From positions 1 to 39,326 of the forward strand of contig CP070841.1 of assembly GCA_020342115.1 (NCBI GenBank): a DNA stretch of 39,326 bases, given 5' to 3'. The notes below the pieces were generated by a model. That model saw nothing but the letters and a program-made list of their open reading frames with translations, was not told where the DNA came from and searched no databases. Below, one piece after another: positions 32,447-39,326 of this stretch (position 1 is the stretch's first letter; each line of letters opens with the position of its first letter). This DNA comes from Spirochaetota bacterium (GTDB lineage: Bacteria; Spirochaetota; B62-G9; DRHN01). Position numbers and translations under genes: made by a program.

Positions 32447-33184
32447 TCAATCCTTTATTTTATCGTGTCGTATGATCCTGATGGTCTGCCCGTAACATTC
32501 CTGCAATACATCTCCTGTAAGCTCAGATGTAGGATGCACAAAGGCTTTTTTATTTACACAGACACAATCATTGACTGCTTCTGTCACAAACCCGAGGTCA
32601 TGTGTCACCATTATTATGGTCATTTTACGGTTCAATTCTTCCAGAATATCCATAAGCCTTGTTTCAACTTCGATATCAACATTTGCAGTAGGCTCATCAA
32701 GAAGAAGAAGCTCGGGATTACTCACAAGAGCGCGAGCCAGGAGCACTCTCTGGCGCTGACCGCCCGAGAGAATAGAGAATGGCAGTGTCTCATAATCGGT
32801 CATGCTGAAGATATCGAGGGTATCTGAGACCTTCTTTCTTTCAGCCTTTGAGTAAGGTCCCAAAGGGTGTTTGCCCAGGAGTCCCATGAGGACAACATCG
32901 GCGACCGTTACAGGGAACCAGGGATCAAAAAGCTGATACTGCGGCATGTACCCTATTTTATCACTCACCTTATCAGGCTGTTTTCCATATACACGTATAG
33001 ATCCTGTACGTGGCTTGATGAGGCCAAGGATGAGTTTCAGCAGGGTAGTCTTTCCACCCCCATTCGGTCCGACCATTGTTATAAAAGCACCGTTTTCCAC
33101 AGTAAAACTCACATTGTCTAGAACAGGCACAGTGTCATAGGAAAAGCTTACCTTATCAACAATAATTGCATCTGTTTTTTTCAT
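32447..33184 (-). CDS. znuC: Zinc/manganese ABC transporter ATP-binding protein
   Basis: A 245-residue ABC ATPase. Walker A is VGPNGGGKTTLLK (about 38-50), the Q-loop is in GYMPQYQLFD, the signature is LSGGQRQRVLLARAL, Walker B is LLLLDEPTANVD, and the H-loop is in VTHDLGFV. These, with the GLLGKHPLGPYSKAE region, fit ZnuC/MntA ATPases. AAGGAG lies before the ATG. It lies between znuA (17 bases) and znuB (12 bases) in one operon. Confidence 0.93.
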   Translation of the reverse strand: MKKTDAIIVDKVSFSYDTVPVLDNVSFTVENGAFITMVGPNGGGKTTLLKLILGLIKPRTGSIRVYGKQPDKVSDKIGYMPQYQLFDPWFPVTVADVVLMGLLGKHPLGPYSKAERKKVSDTLDIFSMTDYETLPFSILSGGQRQRVLLARALVSNPELLLLDEPTANVDIEVETRLMDILEELNRKMTIIMVTHDLGFVTEAVNDCVCVNKKAFVHPTSELTGDVLQECYGQTIRIIRHDKIKD

Positions 33185-33201
33185 AGCAATCTCCTTGTAT
33201 G

Positions 33202-34113
33202 CTACTCGAGAGATTTATGAATCTTGAGTGCGATATCCTCGAGATTTTTCAGCACATTCTTCTCCATAGGGTTGATCGGGACAACTGCTCCGCCTATTGC
33301 CCTGGATATAATCTCAGCACTCTTCTGGCTGAACTGCGGAGAAACGAATATTATTCGTGCATTCTGACGCTTTGCTTCTTTAATAAGTGCTTCTATCTGC
33401 CTTGGAGTCGGGCTTTTTCCCTCTATCTCGATAGGTATCTGTTTTAATCCGTATGTGTCTGCAAAATAGCCAAATGAAGGGTGGAAAACAAAGAATGTTC
33501 TCCCTCTATATGGTTTGAAGAGCTCATGGAGAGCGGCGTCCACTTTCTCGAGCTCCTTGAGGAATTGGTCCAGGTTGTTTTGGTATACGGCCCTATGAGA
33601 TGGATCGATATCAAGTAGCGCATCGTGGATATTTTTAACCTGTATCTTTATCTCAGGCACTGAGAGCCATATATGTGGATCGAGGCCACCTTCCTCGTGA
33701 TTATCTACCCCGACTTTATTGTAATTGCGGTCTAATTCAGTTTTGTGATTGTGAGCATCATCCAATGGCCTTCTATTTATTCCTCTGTCTGTGTGAACGA
33801 GCTTTAGTTTTAAGTTGGAGCTCTGCATTTTTCTTAATATTCGATGCTCAAAAGGGAACCCGATTCCAAAATAAAGTTGTGCATCACTTAAGGCCATCAT
33901 CTGTTTAGGAGTAGGGTCAAAAGTATGAGGGTCTTCCCCGGGATCGACTAGCACCTTGACACTTATCCTCTCACCTCCTATACGTTCGACAAAATATGAC
34001 TGCGGAAGAATGCTCACAAATACATTGATTGGAGGTTCCTTTGCTATGCTTGCTTTCGTAGCAGATGAAATAATAAGTGAAAAAACTGCAAGCAGGATTA
34101 TTGCGCGTTTCAT
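33202..34113 (-). CDS. znuA: Periplasmic zinc-binding protein
   Basis: A 303-residue cluster A-I binding protein with a signal peptide (IILLAVFSLIISSATKASIA). Metal ligands are expected at the His in GEDPHTFDPTPKQ, the His in LDPHIWLS, and the His in VFHPSFGYFADTYGL. A His/Asp-rich loop (DDAHNHKTELDRNYN, then VDNHEEGG) lies between the first two, as in ZnuA proteins; this favours zinc over manganese. It delivers the metal to the ZnuB/ZnuC pair encoded downstream. It begins 22 bases after the regulator gene, in the same operon. Confidence 0.92.
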   Translation of the reverse strand: MKRAIILLAVFSLIISSATKASIAKEPPINVFVSILPQSYFVERIGGERISVKVLVDPGEDPHTFDPTPKQMMALSDAQLYFGIGFPFEHRILRKMQSSNLKLKLVHTDRGINRRPLDDAHNHKTELDRNYNKVGVDNHEEGGLDPHIWLSVPEIKIQVKNIHDALLDIDPSHRAVYQNNLDQFLKELEKVDAALHELFKPYRGRTFFVFHPSFGYFADTYGLKQIPIEIEGKSPTPRQIEALIKEAKRQNARIIFVSPQFSQKSAEIISRAIGGAVVPINPMEKNVLKNLEDIALKIHKSLE

Positions 34114-34135
34114 AGTAGATCTTCTTCAATAGTTA

Positions 34136-34399
34136 TTATTCCTGGGCCTCACACACAATATGAAAGGCATGGCAGTCTTCACACTCTTCTATGGTGTGGT
34201 TTTCGCTGAAACTCTCCCAATGTTGCTTTTGTCTTGGTGTAAGAATTCCGGTTCCCCTGCACAGGGGACATGTTGAATCCAGTGCTGCAAGGATAGCCGA
34301 TCGAATGAACTCAGAACGGTTGGGAATACCTGCCATTGCATGCGCGAGATCATCGTCGACCTTGAAGGTGATAATCTCCTCTTTCTTGTGCCTATCCAT
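34136..34399 (-). CDS. Ribbon-helix-helix metalloregulator with Cys/His metal site
   Basis: An 87-residue regulator. Residues 1-45 form a CopG-type ribbon-helix-helix (ITFKVDDDLAHAMAGIPNRSEFIRSAI). The C-terminal half carries metal-type ligands: CPLCRGTG, HW, NHTIEECEDCHAFHIVC. NikR is the best-known relative, but the C-terminal domain here is different, with paired Cys. It heads the znuACB operon, so it is probably a zinc-responsive repressor that binds the palindromes at 34423-34465. The frame is open to 34417; the ATG at 34399 has GGAG six bases upstream and is preferred, and a start at 34417 would abut the operator. Confidence 0.85.
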   Translation of the reverse strand: MDRHKKEEIITFKVDDDLAHAMAGIPNRSEFIRSAILAALDSTCPLCRGTGILTPRQKQHWESFSENHTIEECEDCHAFHIVCEAQE

Positions 34400-34422
34400 C
34401 ATTTTCTCCATGCTCATAGTTC

Positions 34423-34475
34423 AGTAATACTAAGTATTACTTCTGAATAATATTACTTTGTAATACACGTGTCAA
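34423..34475 (-). promoter_or_regulatory. Promoter and double operator of the zinc operon
   Basis: On the minus strand: TTGACA (34475-34470), 17 bases, TATTAT (34452-34447). Two palindromes overlap it: TATTAC-TTT-GTAATA (34451-34465) in the spacer and at the -10, and AGTAATACT-A-AGTATTACT (34423-34441) at the expected transcription start. Shared half-sites GTAATA/TATTAC fit a dimeric ribbon-helix-helix repressor. Confidence 0.8.
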
Positions 34476-34488
34476 TTGTTAATAATAT

Positions 34489-35583
34489 TTATCGGAGAAT
34501 ATGGATATTCCCCAGTTTTACGTTCTCCAAACCTGCTTCATGCGCGGCTTCCAGGCAAGAATAAGCTTCATTCTTTGTTGTATAGGGAAGATCATGCATG
34601 TAAAAGCTGGGTGCAAAGGCTAAAAGTGAGTAGGGAATAGATGGATCTAAATCGGCTATGAACTTTGCAATACTGAAAACCTCTTTTCTATCTATATACC
34701 CTGGTACCAATAGAGTGCTCGCTATAAGGAGAGGCGGGTCATTTCTTATCTTGCAGTATTTTGAAGCTCGTTCAAAATTCTTGAATGTTTGTCTGTTAGT
34801 AACACCGGTGAGCGCACGATGAATTCCATCATTCCAAGCTTTGAGATCAAACTTGACACAGCCTCCGGTTCCAAGGGAGAGCATGAGTATCTCTTTTAAA
34901 AGTTCGGTGTTCATGCTTCCATTAGTCTCCCAGCATATGCGGAGGATGCGTTTCGTTTTACTGAGGGCTTTCTTGGAAGCCTCGATGGCAAAGGCAAGCT
35001 GTGGTGTTGGGTCTCCGCCAAAATAGCATATGCAGGATGTTCTTGGATCAACACTGTCAGCCAGAACATCCGCAGATTGCTCATATCCTTTGGTAGAGTG
35101 CTCTCTGTAATGCCAGTTCTGACAGAAGATACAGTCAAAAGAGCATGCATGCAAGAATACGGCAAGGTTCTTGTAGCCGTACTCTGCTCCCTCTGTATGA
35201 GAATAGCGAGGATACCCACAAGAAGTACCAGCAGGACAGACCCATGAACCAACACAGTTCGTAGGAAGCGGATCATGGTAAAAGCTGAGTCTCCCGAGGT
35301 TTTTAGCTCCGCCTTTGAGGTTTCCATTTTGGGTTAGTCGCACACCGCAGTATCCCCTCTCTCCTTCGGGTATAATGCACCTGTTGACGCAGGTAGTGCA
35401 GAGAAGCCCGTCCTTCTTTTTTGGTGGATGCTCAGGAAGTTTGTATTCCCTCCTCATCATATGGTGTACTTTCTCTACATGAGATTTCACCTCACTGTAA
35501 CGTGCCCGGATGCAGTCTACGCATACACCGAGCTTGGCTGATATACGATTCGATGATTTTAAGCATGATATGCACGATCCCAA
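34489..35583 (-). CDS. Radical SAM protein, PflA/AmrS-like, with N-terminal Cys-rich region
   Basis: A 364-residue radical SAM protein. The N-terminus has Cys pairs of zinc-ribbon style (CISC, CVDC, then CTTCVNRC and GYCG). The radical SAM motif is Cys147-x3-Cys151-x2-Cys154 (CSFDCIFC), followed by QNW as in AmrS and PflA-like proteins. YFGGDPTPQ and CWETNGSMN are the SAM-contact segments. The frame is open to an ATG inside the upstream gene (35628), but TTG 35583 has a strong GGGAGGTGG site eight bases before it and starts two bases after the upstream stop. It forms a pair with the AmrS-like gene. The substrate is unknown, probably activation or modification of a protein. Confidence 0.82.
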   Translation of the reverse strand: MGSCISCLKSSNRISAKLGVCVDCIRARYSEVKSHVEKVHHMMRREYKLPEHPPKKKDGLLCTTCVNRCIIPEGERGYCGVRLTQNGNLKGGAKNLGRLSFYHDPLPTNCVGSWVCPAGTSCGYPRYSHTEGAEYGYKNLAVFLHACSFDCIFCQNWHYREHSTKGYEQSADVLADSVDPRTSCICYFGGDPTPQLAFAIEASKKALSKTKRILRICWETNGSMNTELLKEILMLSLGTGGCVKFDLKAWNDGIHRALTGVTNRQTFKNFERASKYCKIRNDPPLLIASTLLVPGYIDRKEVFSIAKFIADLDPSIPYSLLAFAPSFYMHDLPYTTKNEAYSCLEAAHEAGLENVKLGNIHILR

Positions 35584-35585
35584 GT

Positions 35586-36623
35586 TTATTTCCACCTCCC
35601 TGGAATTATAGTTTCGCAATTTGGACATTGTCCGTTTTTGATTAAATTATTTCCCACAGAAAAGGAATCCCTTTCTATTAAGAGCATGTTGCATTCCGGG
35701 CAGTAAGTATTTTCCGCTGGATGTCTGAAAAGATTACCTATGTACACATAACGTAGTCCTTGATCAATCCCTATTGTTCGTGCCCTCTCTAATGTTTCTA
35801 CTGGTGTTTGCATAAGGGTAGATAATTTAAGATGTGGCACAAACCGCGTTACATGCCATGGTGTATTTTTACCAAGCTCGCTCGCTATCCACGACGCAAT
35901 TGCATTGAGCTGGCAGTCATCATCATTGTATGTAGGAATGATATTGGTTACTATTTCGATATGCATTTCCCACTTCTTTTTGGCACGTACTGTGTTTTCC
36001 AGTATTTCATCAAAGCTCGAAATACCGGCAATTTTTTTATATAATCCGGCAGTAAAGCCCTTAATATCTACCCTGTATGCATCGAGCCAGGGCCCTATTT
36101 CATCAAGAGCCTCACTAGTGATAAATCCATTTGTAACATAATTTGTAAATAGACCTTCTTTTTTTGCCAGCCTTGCGCAGTCAAGGGTATATTCGAACCA
36201 AACTGAAGGCTCGTTGTAGGTAAATGAAAGCCCCATACTCTTTCTCTTTTTGGCAATGTTAATAGCCTCCTTTGGTGGAAGGTATTGAGTTATGCTGTTC
36301 CGATCACTATGGAATTTTTTATGTGCGATCTCCCAGTTCTGGCATCCGGGACAGAGGAAGTTACAGCCAAGGGTTCCCAAAGATAACCAGATGCTTCCCG
36401 GATAGAAATGAAAGAGCGGCTTTTTCTCGATAGGAGCAAAGGTAAGTGTGGAAACCTGTCCATAGGCAAGTGAGTAGATCGTGCCTTCCTTATTTATCCT
36501 TGTATGGCAAAAACCATACTGTCCATTGCCTATTATGCAGCGTCTCTGACAGATGGTGCACCTCAAGCTGTTATTTTCGAGGATGTCGCTGAATAAAGCT
36601 TTCTTCACCTGAACATTTCTCAA
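35586..36623 (-). CDS. amrS: AmmeMemoRadiSam system radical SAM enzyme-like (AmrS)
   Basis: A 345-residue radical SAM protein of AmrS type. N-terminal Cys pattern CTICQRRC...GFCHTR, the radical SAM triad Cys87-x3-Cys91-x2-Cys94 (CNFLCPGC) followed by QNWEIA, then FTYNEPSVW and NYVTNGFI. A C-terminal zinc-ribbon-like region has CPEC and CPNC. AmrS normally works with Memo and AMMECR1 proteins; neither gene is in the window. The two-base gap to the next radical SAM gene suggests a joint task or a gene duplication that diverged. The family is known mainly from anaerobes and archaea; its chemistry is not settled. Confidence 0.83.
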   Translation of the reverse strand: MRNVQVKKALFSDILENNSLRCTICQRRCIIGNGQYGFCHTRINKEGTIYSLAYGQVSTLTFAPIEKKPLFHFYPGSIWLSLGTLGCNFLCPGCQNWEIAHKKFHSDRNSITQYLPPKEAINIAKKRKSMGLSFTYNEPSVWFEYTLDCARLAKKEGLFTNYVTNGFITSEALDEIGPWLDAYRVDIKGFTAGLYKKIAGISSFDEILENTVRAKKKWEMHIEIVTNIIPTYNDDDCQLNAIASWIASELGKNTPWHVTRFVPHLKLSTLMQTPVETLERARTIGIDQGLRYVYIGNLFRHPAENTYCPECNMLLIERDSFSVGNNLIKNGQCPNCETIIPGRWK

Positions 36624-36779
36624 AAAATTTTAATAGTAAATGCTTTTATTAAGAGGTTGTACGATGAAAAACCTTCTATTTAAAAGATAATATTGTGAAG
36701 GAAAAAGACTATAGTGGTAACAAGAAAAACAAAGAGTAAGTATCAGTATCCTGTTTTAGATCGCGTGCAGCAGCTTCTT

Positions 36780-38372
36780 TTATCCTTCAAGTATCTTTTC
36801 AGCTTCTTCCCGATATGCATCCATCACGTAAGGAATACCAGCTACCTTGGCAGCATCCTCGGTTAGAGCCATAAGGTCTTTTCGTGTAATTGTATCGATT
36901 CTGAAACTCCTTGTTCCAGCCATTAACTCCTGCAACCCAAGCTTCAGCTTCTCTGTGAATGTGTAGATACCTATTGCTCCAAGGGGAAGCTCTTTTACAA
37001 CTTTAGCACCGTATACTTGCTTCAGCAGCTCATAAGTCACAAAGATCTTCTCCGGTGTATCGCCATACTGGGACACGGTTTTTGGAAGTTTGCCTTTTTT
37101 CAGCCACTGTTCAATATTTTTTCCCACCATCCCGGGAATCATCAATGCTCTGCCCATACATACGGCCTTGAAAAAGGGAGCACCGAGTGCAAGAACCTTG
37201 AAGATATGATCCTCTGTGGAAAAACCGCCTGCCATTGCAAGTGATGGTACCCATTCACCTTTTGAAGCGAGTTTCATGCAGAACTGGTAGGCGAGACATT
37301 GCAAATAGAATGTGGGAACACCCCATTCCACCATCATTCTCCAGGGGCTCATTCCTGTCCCTCCTGGAGCACCATCGATGGTGACGAGATCGATACGAGC
37401 CTTGCTCGACCATTTGATTGCCATTGCAAGCTCACGGGCACTGTAGGCACCGGTCTTAAGTGTGATACGCTGAACACCATGACGCCTTCTGAGCTTCTCG
37501 ACCTCTCTAAGGAATTCATCTTCGTGGACGAATCCAAGTTTTGAATGGCGCTCGAACTCTTTGATAGCGCCAGCCTTGAAGGCCTTCTGAATATTTTCGA
37601 GTATAGGGTTGGGCTCAACGATATAACCGCGGTTGTGAAGCTCAATTGCCTCATCGAGGGAACGGATTTTGATCTCACCTCCGATGCACTTTGCACCCTG
37701 CCCCCACTTAAGCTCAATTGTTTTAACTCCAAGCTTTTCTGTTACGTATTGAGCTACTTCAAACTTTGTGTCCTCTACATTCTTCTGTATAATGATATCG
37801 CCGTAATCAGGATTAAGCTCATGCCAGCGTTTGTATGACTCAACTCTTCTTCTCATCTCTGGCGATTCCACTATTCTTCCATACTTCAATGTTGCTTTTG
37901 GATCCATACCACACACATTTTCCCCACATACAAGAGGAATACCCGCTATTGAAGCACCCGCTGCAAACTCCAGCCAATTTTTTCTTGCAATCTCTGTAGA
38001 GCCGAGTGCACCAGTAAAAACCGGAAGGGACATCCTAACAGTATGAATATGGCCGAAGGAAGATTCTGTCTCAACTTTTGGGAATATAGCAATATCAGGA
38101 TTTGCCTCCTCTATTGCCTCAGCCCCAAGGGCATAGCCGTGAATATTCAGATGCGAGTAATCAATGGGGTAATCCTTGTTGCCGCCTGCAGTGATCTCCC
38201 CAAAGGGACCCGGGTAGATAACTTCTCTTCCCCTGAAGGTTGCTTTGAATATCTCACAGTTTCCCTGACATCCATCGATACAAATTGTGCATATCCCGGA
38301 GCATTGTACAACATCATTTGAACGGTTTGATGTGTGTGTGGCTTCTCCGGAATTTGGTCTCTGTAAATTCAT
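36780..38372 (-). CDS. FMN-binding glutamate synthase-domain protein
   Basis: A 530-residue protein with the FMN/ferredoxin-dependent glutamate synthase central fold (GltB2 type). Marks are ELKWGQGAKCIGGEIK, LVTIDGAPGGTGMSPWRMM (FMN phosphate site) and LAMAGGFSTEDHIFKVLALGA. CMGRALMIPGMVG is in the place of the Fe-S region. The N-terminus has five Cys spaced as in a ferredoxin-like cluster (Cys24, 28, 31, 35, 39 in CSGICTICIDGCQGNC). There is no glutaminase domain and no GltD partner here, so glutamate synthesis from glutamine is not shown; archaeal-type or other amination chemistry is possible. It is monocistronic, 45 bases before a nitroreductase-family gene on the same strand. Confidence 0.84.
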   Translation of the reverse strand: MNLQRPNSGEATHTSNRSNDVVQCSGICTICIDGCQGNCEIFKATFRGREVIYPGPFGEITAGGNKDYPIDYSHLNIHGYALGAEAIEEANPDIAIFPKVETESSFGHIHTVRMSLPVFTGALGSTEIARKNWLEFAAGASIAGIPLVCGENVCGMDPKATLKYGRIVESPEMRRRVESYKRWHELNPDYGDIIIQKNVEDTKFEVAQYVTEKLGVKTIELKWGQGAKCIGGEIKIRSLDEAIELHNRGYIVEPNPILENIQKAFKAGAIKEFERHSKLGFVHEDEFLREVEKLRRRHGVQRITLKTGAYSARELAMAIKWSSKARIDLVTIDGAPGGTGMSPWRMMVEWGVPTFYLQCLAYQFCMKLASKGEWVPSLAMAGGFSTEDHIFKVLALGAPFFKAVCMGRALMIPGMVGKNIEQWLKKGKLPKTVSQYGDTPEKIFVTYELLKQVYGAKVVKELPLGAIGIYTFTEKLKLGLQELMAGTRSFRIDTITRKDLMALTEDAAKVAGIPYVMDAYREEAEKILEG

Positions 38373-38416
38373 ATAATACCTCCAACAACAATAGAAATTG
38401 TAAGTGTTATAAGGAT

Positions 38417-39076
38417 TTAGATGAAATTGACTACTTCCTCTAGAGGTTTCTTACCGATACCTGGAACTGTTGCACCAGGATCTGGATAGCCCACAATGAG
38501 TATGAGGAAGGCATGGGCATAGGAAGGTAGTTTGAGTATACCATTTAAAAATGTCATATCGCTAGGTGTATAGCACAGTGAAGCAAGTCCTGCGTGGTGA
38601 ATCGCTGTAACAAGCATACCTGTTGCGATCCCAACAGATTCCTCTATATAGTAATTATTCTTACTCCCGGATTTTGATTTGTACTTTGTAAAGACTGCGA
38701 TGAGATAGGGCGCATCTTCGAGGAAGAGTTTCCGAGAAGTAGTTCCAAGTGGAGCCAATTTCTCAAGCTGAGCTTTTGAAGCTTCCTTTTTGTAGAATCT
38801 ATCTTCACTTTTCTCTGCTTCAACACGAATCTTTCTTTTTACTTCAGGATCTGAAATAGCAAAAAAGTGCCATGGCTGGAGATTGGCACCGCTAGGTGCG
38901 GTACATGCTGTACGGATGCAGTCTTCTATAATACTCCTTGGTACCGAGCGGTTTGAGAATTTTCGAACAGAGCGTCGCACGCTCATTTCTTCATAGAAAG
39001 AGCGCGCACGTTCCTTCATTTCTTCCAACGAATATTCACGATAACCAGTTTTGCTGATAGGTAATTTTTTACCCAT
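38417..39076 (-). CDS. Nitroreductase-family flavoprotein, iodotyrosine deiodinase-like
   Basis: A 219-residue FMN nitroreductase-fold protein. RRSVRKFSNRSVP and APSGANLQPWHF are the FMN-binding segments. EKSEDRFYKKEASKAQLEKL, then FLEDAPYLIAVF and ESVGIATGMLVTAIHHAGL, fit the IYD (iodotyrosine deiodinase) subgroup better than NfsB-type nitroreductases. Glu, Tyr and Lys of the IYD lid are plausible in the first of these. Reductive dehalogenation is thus possible but not shown; general flavin reductase activity is the cautious call. It likely shares a transcript with the downstream glutamate-synthase-domain gene. Confidence 0.8.
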   Translation of the reverse strand: MGKKLPISKTGYREYSLEEMKERARSFYEEMSVRRSVRKFSNRSVPRSIIEDCIRTACTAPSGANLQPWHFFAISDPEVKRKIRVEAEKSEDRFYKKEASKAQLEKLAPLGTTSRKLFLEDAPYLIAVFTKYKSKSGSKNNYYIEESVGIATGMLVTAIHHAGLASLCYTPSDMTFLNGILKLPSYAHAFLILIVGYPDPGATVPGIGKKPLEEVVNFI

Positions 39077-39237
39077 GGTAACTGCTTATCCTTTCTATAC
39101 TGGACTCTTTTAGTAAAATATTGCCGAAAACCATACAAACAACTTTTTCGATAGTCAATAAAAAAATGGATAAAAAATACTATTTTATGGATTCAAGCAA
39201 GTCCCGTAAGGGTGGTTACATTCCTGTAAAGGGCAAG

Positions 39238-39326
39238 TTATTTGGATTTATCTGTATTTATTTTCCTGAGCTCTACCAATATTTCTCTGAGAAGACGAAG
39301 TTGCATACGACGGTAGTCAAAGGTGC
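39238..39326 (-). CDS. 3' end of a gene cut by the window edge
   Basis: On the minus strand, an open frame runs in from the window edge and stops at 39238. It reads FDYRRMQLRLLREILVEL then RKINTDKSK, a helical, charged tail that looks coding. The plus strand is also open here (ATG 39165 to the edge, no ribosome-binding site). The minus-strand reading fits the direction of its neighbours. No family can be named from 29 residues. Confidence 0.4.
   Translation of the reverse strand, partial: TFDYRRMQLRLLREILVELRKINTDKSK

Noticed and set aside
34911..35327. Minus-strand ORF of 138 codons in another frame of the PflA-like gene
   Set aside because: The radical SAM frame has the full Cys motif and SAM strands; this frame has no recognisable feature.
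1..39326. rRNA, tRNA, prophage or insertion-sequence genes
   Set aside because: I read both strands for TTCGA-type T-loops, transposase DDE-like ORFs and phage structural genes and saw none.

Overview
The window (39.3 kb, A+T-rich, about 40% G+C by eye) is chromosomal DNA from what looks like an anaerobic, diderm, free-living bacterium. A spirochaete-like organism is my best guess. This rests on relaxed lipobox lipoproteins, an OmpA protein with calcium-type repeats, an ATP-cone/uridine-kinase fusion, many radical SAM enzymes, a stand-alone FMN glutamate-synthase domain and a candidate Re-citrate synthase. No rRNA, tRNA or conserved marker fixes the taxonomy. I saw no prophage, IS transposase or CRISPR array.

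Layout. 1-5.1 kb: a periplasmic molybdopterin-domain protein, a glycerophosphodiester phosphodiesterase, a DUF1820 protein, an orphan peptide-type solute-binding protein and an extended SDR. 5.3-8.2 kb: a three-gene unit (HTH-EIIA, EIIA with a PII-like tail, CPA2 cation:proton antiporter) that looks like a phosphotransfer-controlled ion antiporter. 8.5-11.3 kb: an Smr protein, a radical SAM enzyme, a THEP1 NTPase and an unrecognised gene flanked by inverted copies of a palindromic repeat. 11.6-16.9 kb (minus strand): a PhnD-PhnC-PhnE transporter followed with almost no gap by an ATP-cone uridine-kinase-like protein and a P-loop protein. 17.2-22.4 kb: a PAS/HD-GYP protein, a SPASM-type radical SAM protein and a three-PAS hybrid histidine kinase. 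22.6-28.6 kb: a Re-citrate synthase / isopropylmalate synthase-like enzyme, a second SDR convergent with a TetR regulator, a DUF2148 ferredoxin-like protein, a class III aminotransferase and a leuB-like remnant. 28.7-31.5 kb: a 43-bp-phased repeat array, an ARMT1/DUF89 protein and two lipoproteins. 31.6-34.5 kb: a zinc-uptake operon headed by a ribbon-helix-helix metalloregulator with a clear operator/promoter. 34.5-39.1 kb: two AmrS/PflA-like radical SAM proteins, a glutamate-synthase-domain protein and a nitroreductase of iodotyrosine-deiodinase type. A further gene is cut by the right edge.

The most unusual non-coding feature is a dispersed family of intergenic palindromes with about seven copies. 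The best copy has a perfect 19-bp outer inverted repeat enclosing two small hairpins, so it can fold into a three-way junction on either strand. Other points of interest are two genes whose promoters end at the start codon (probably leaderless mRNAs), the phased array at 28.75-28.94 kb, and the EIIA/PII-like/antiporter unit. All functional calls come from reading motifs by eye. No database search was run.
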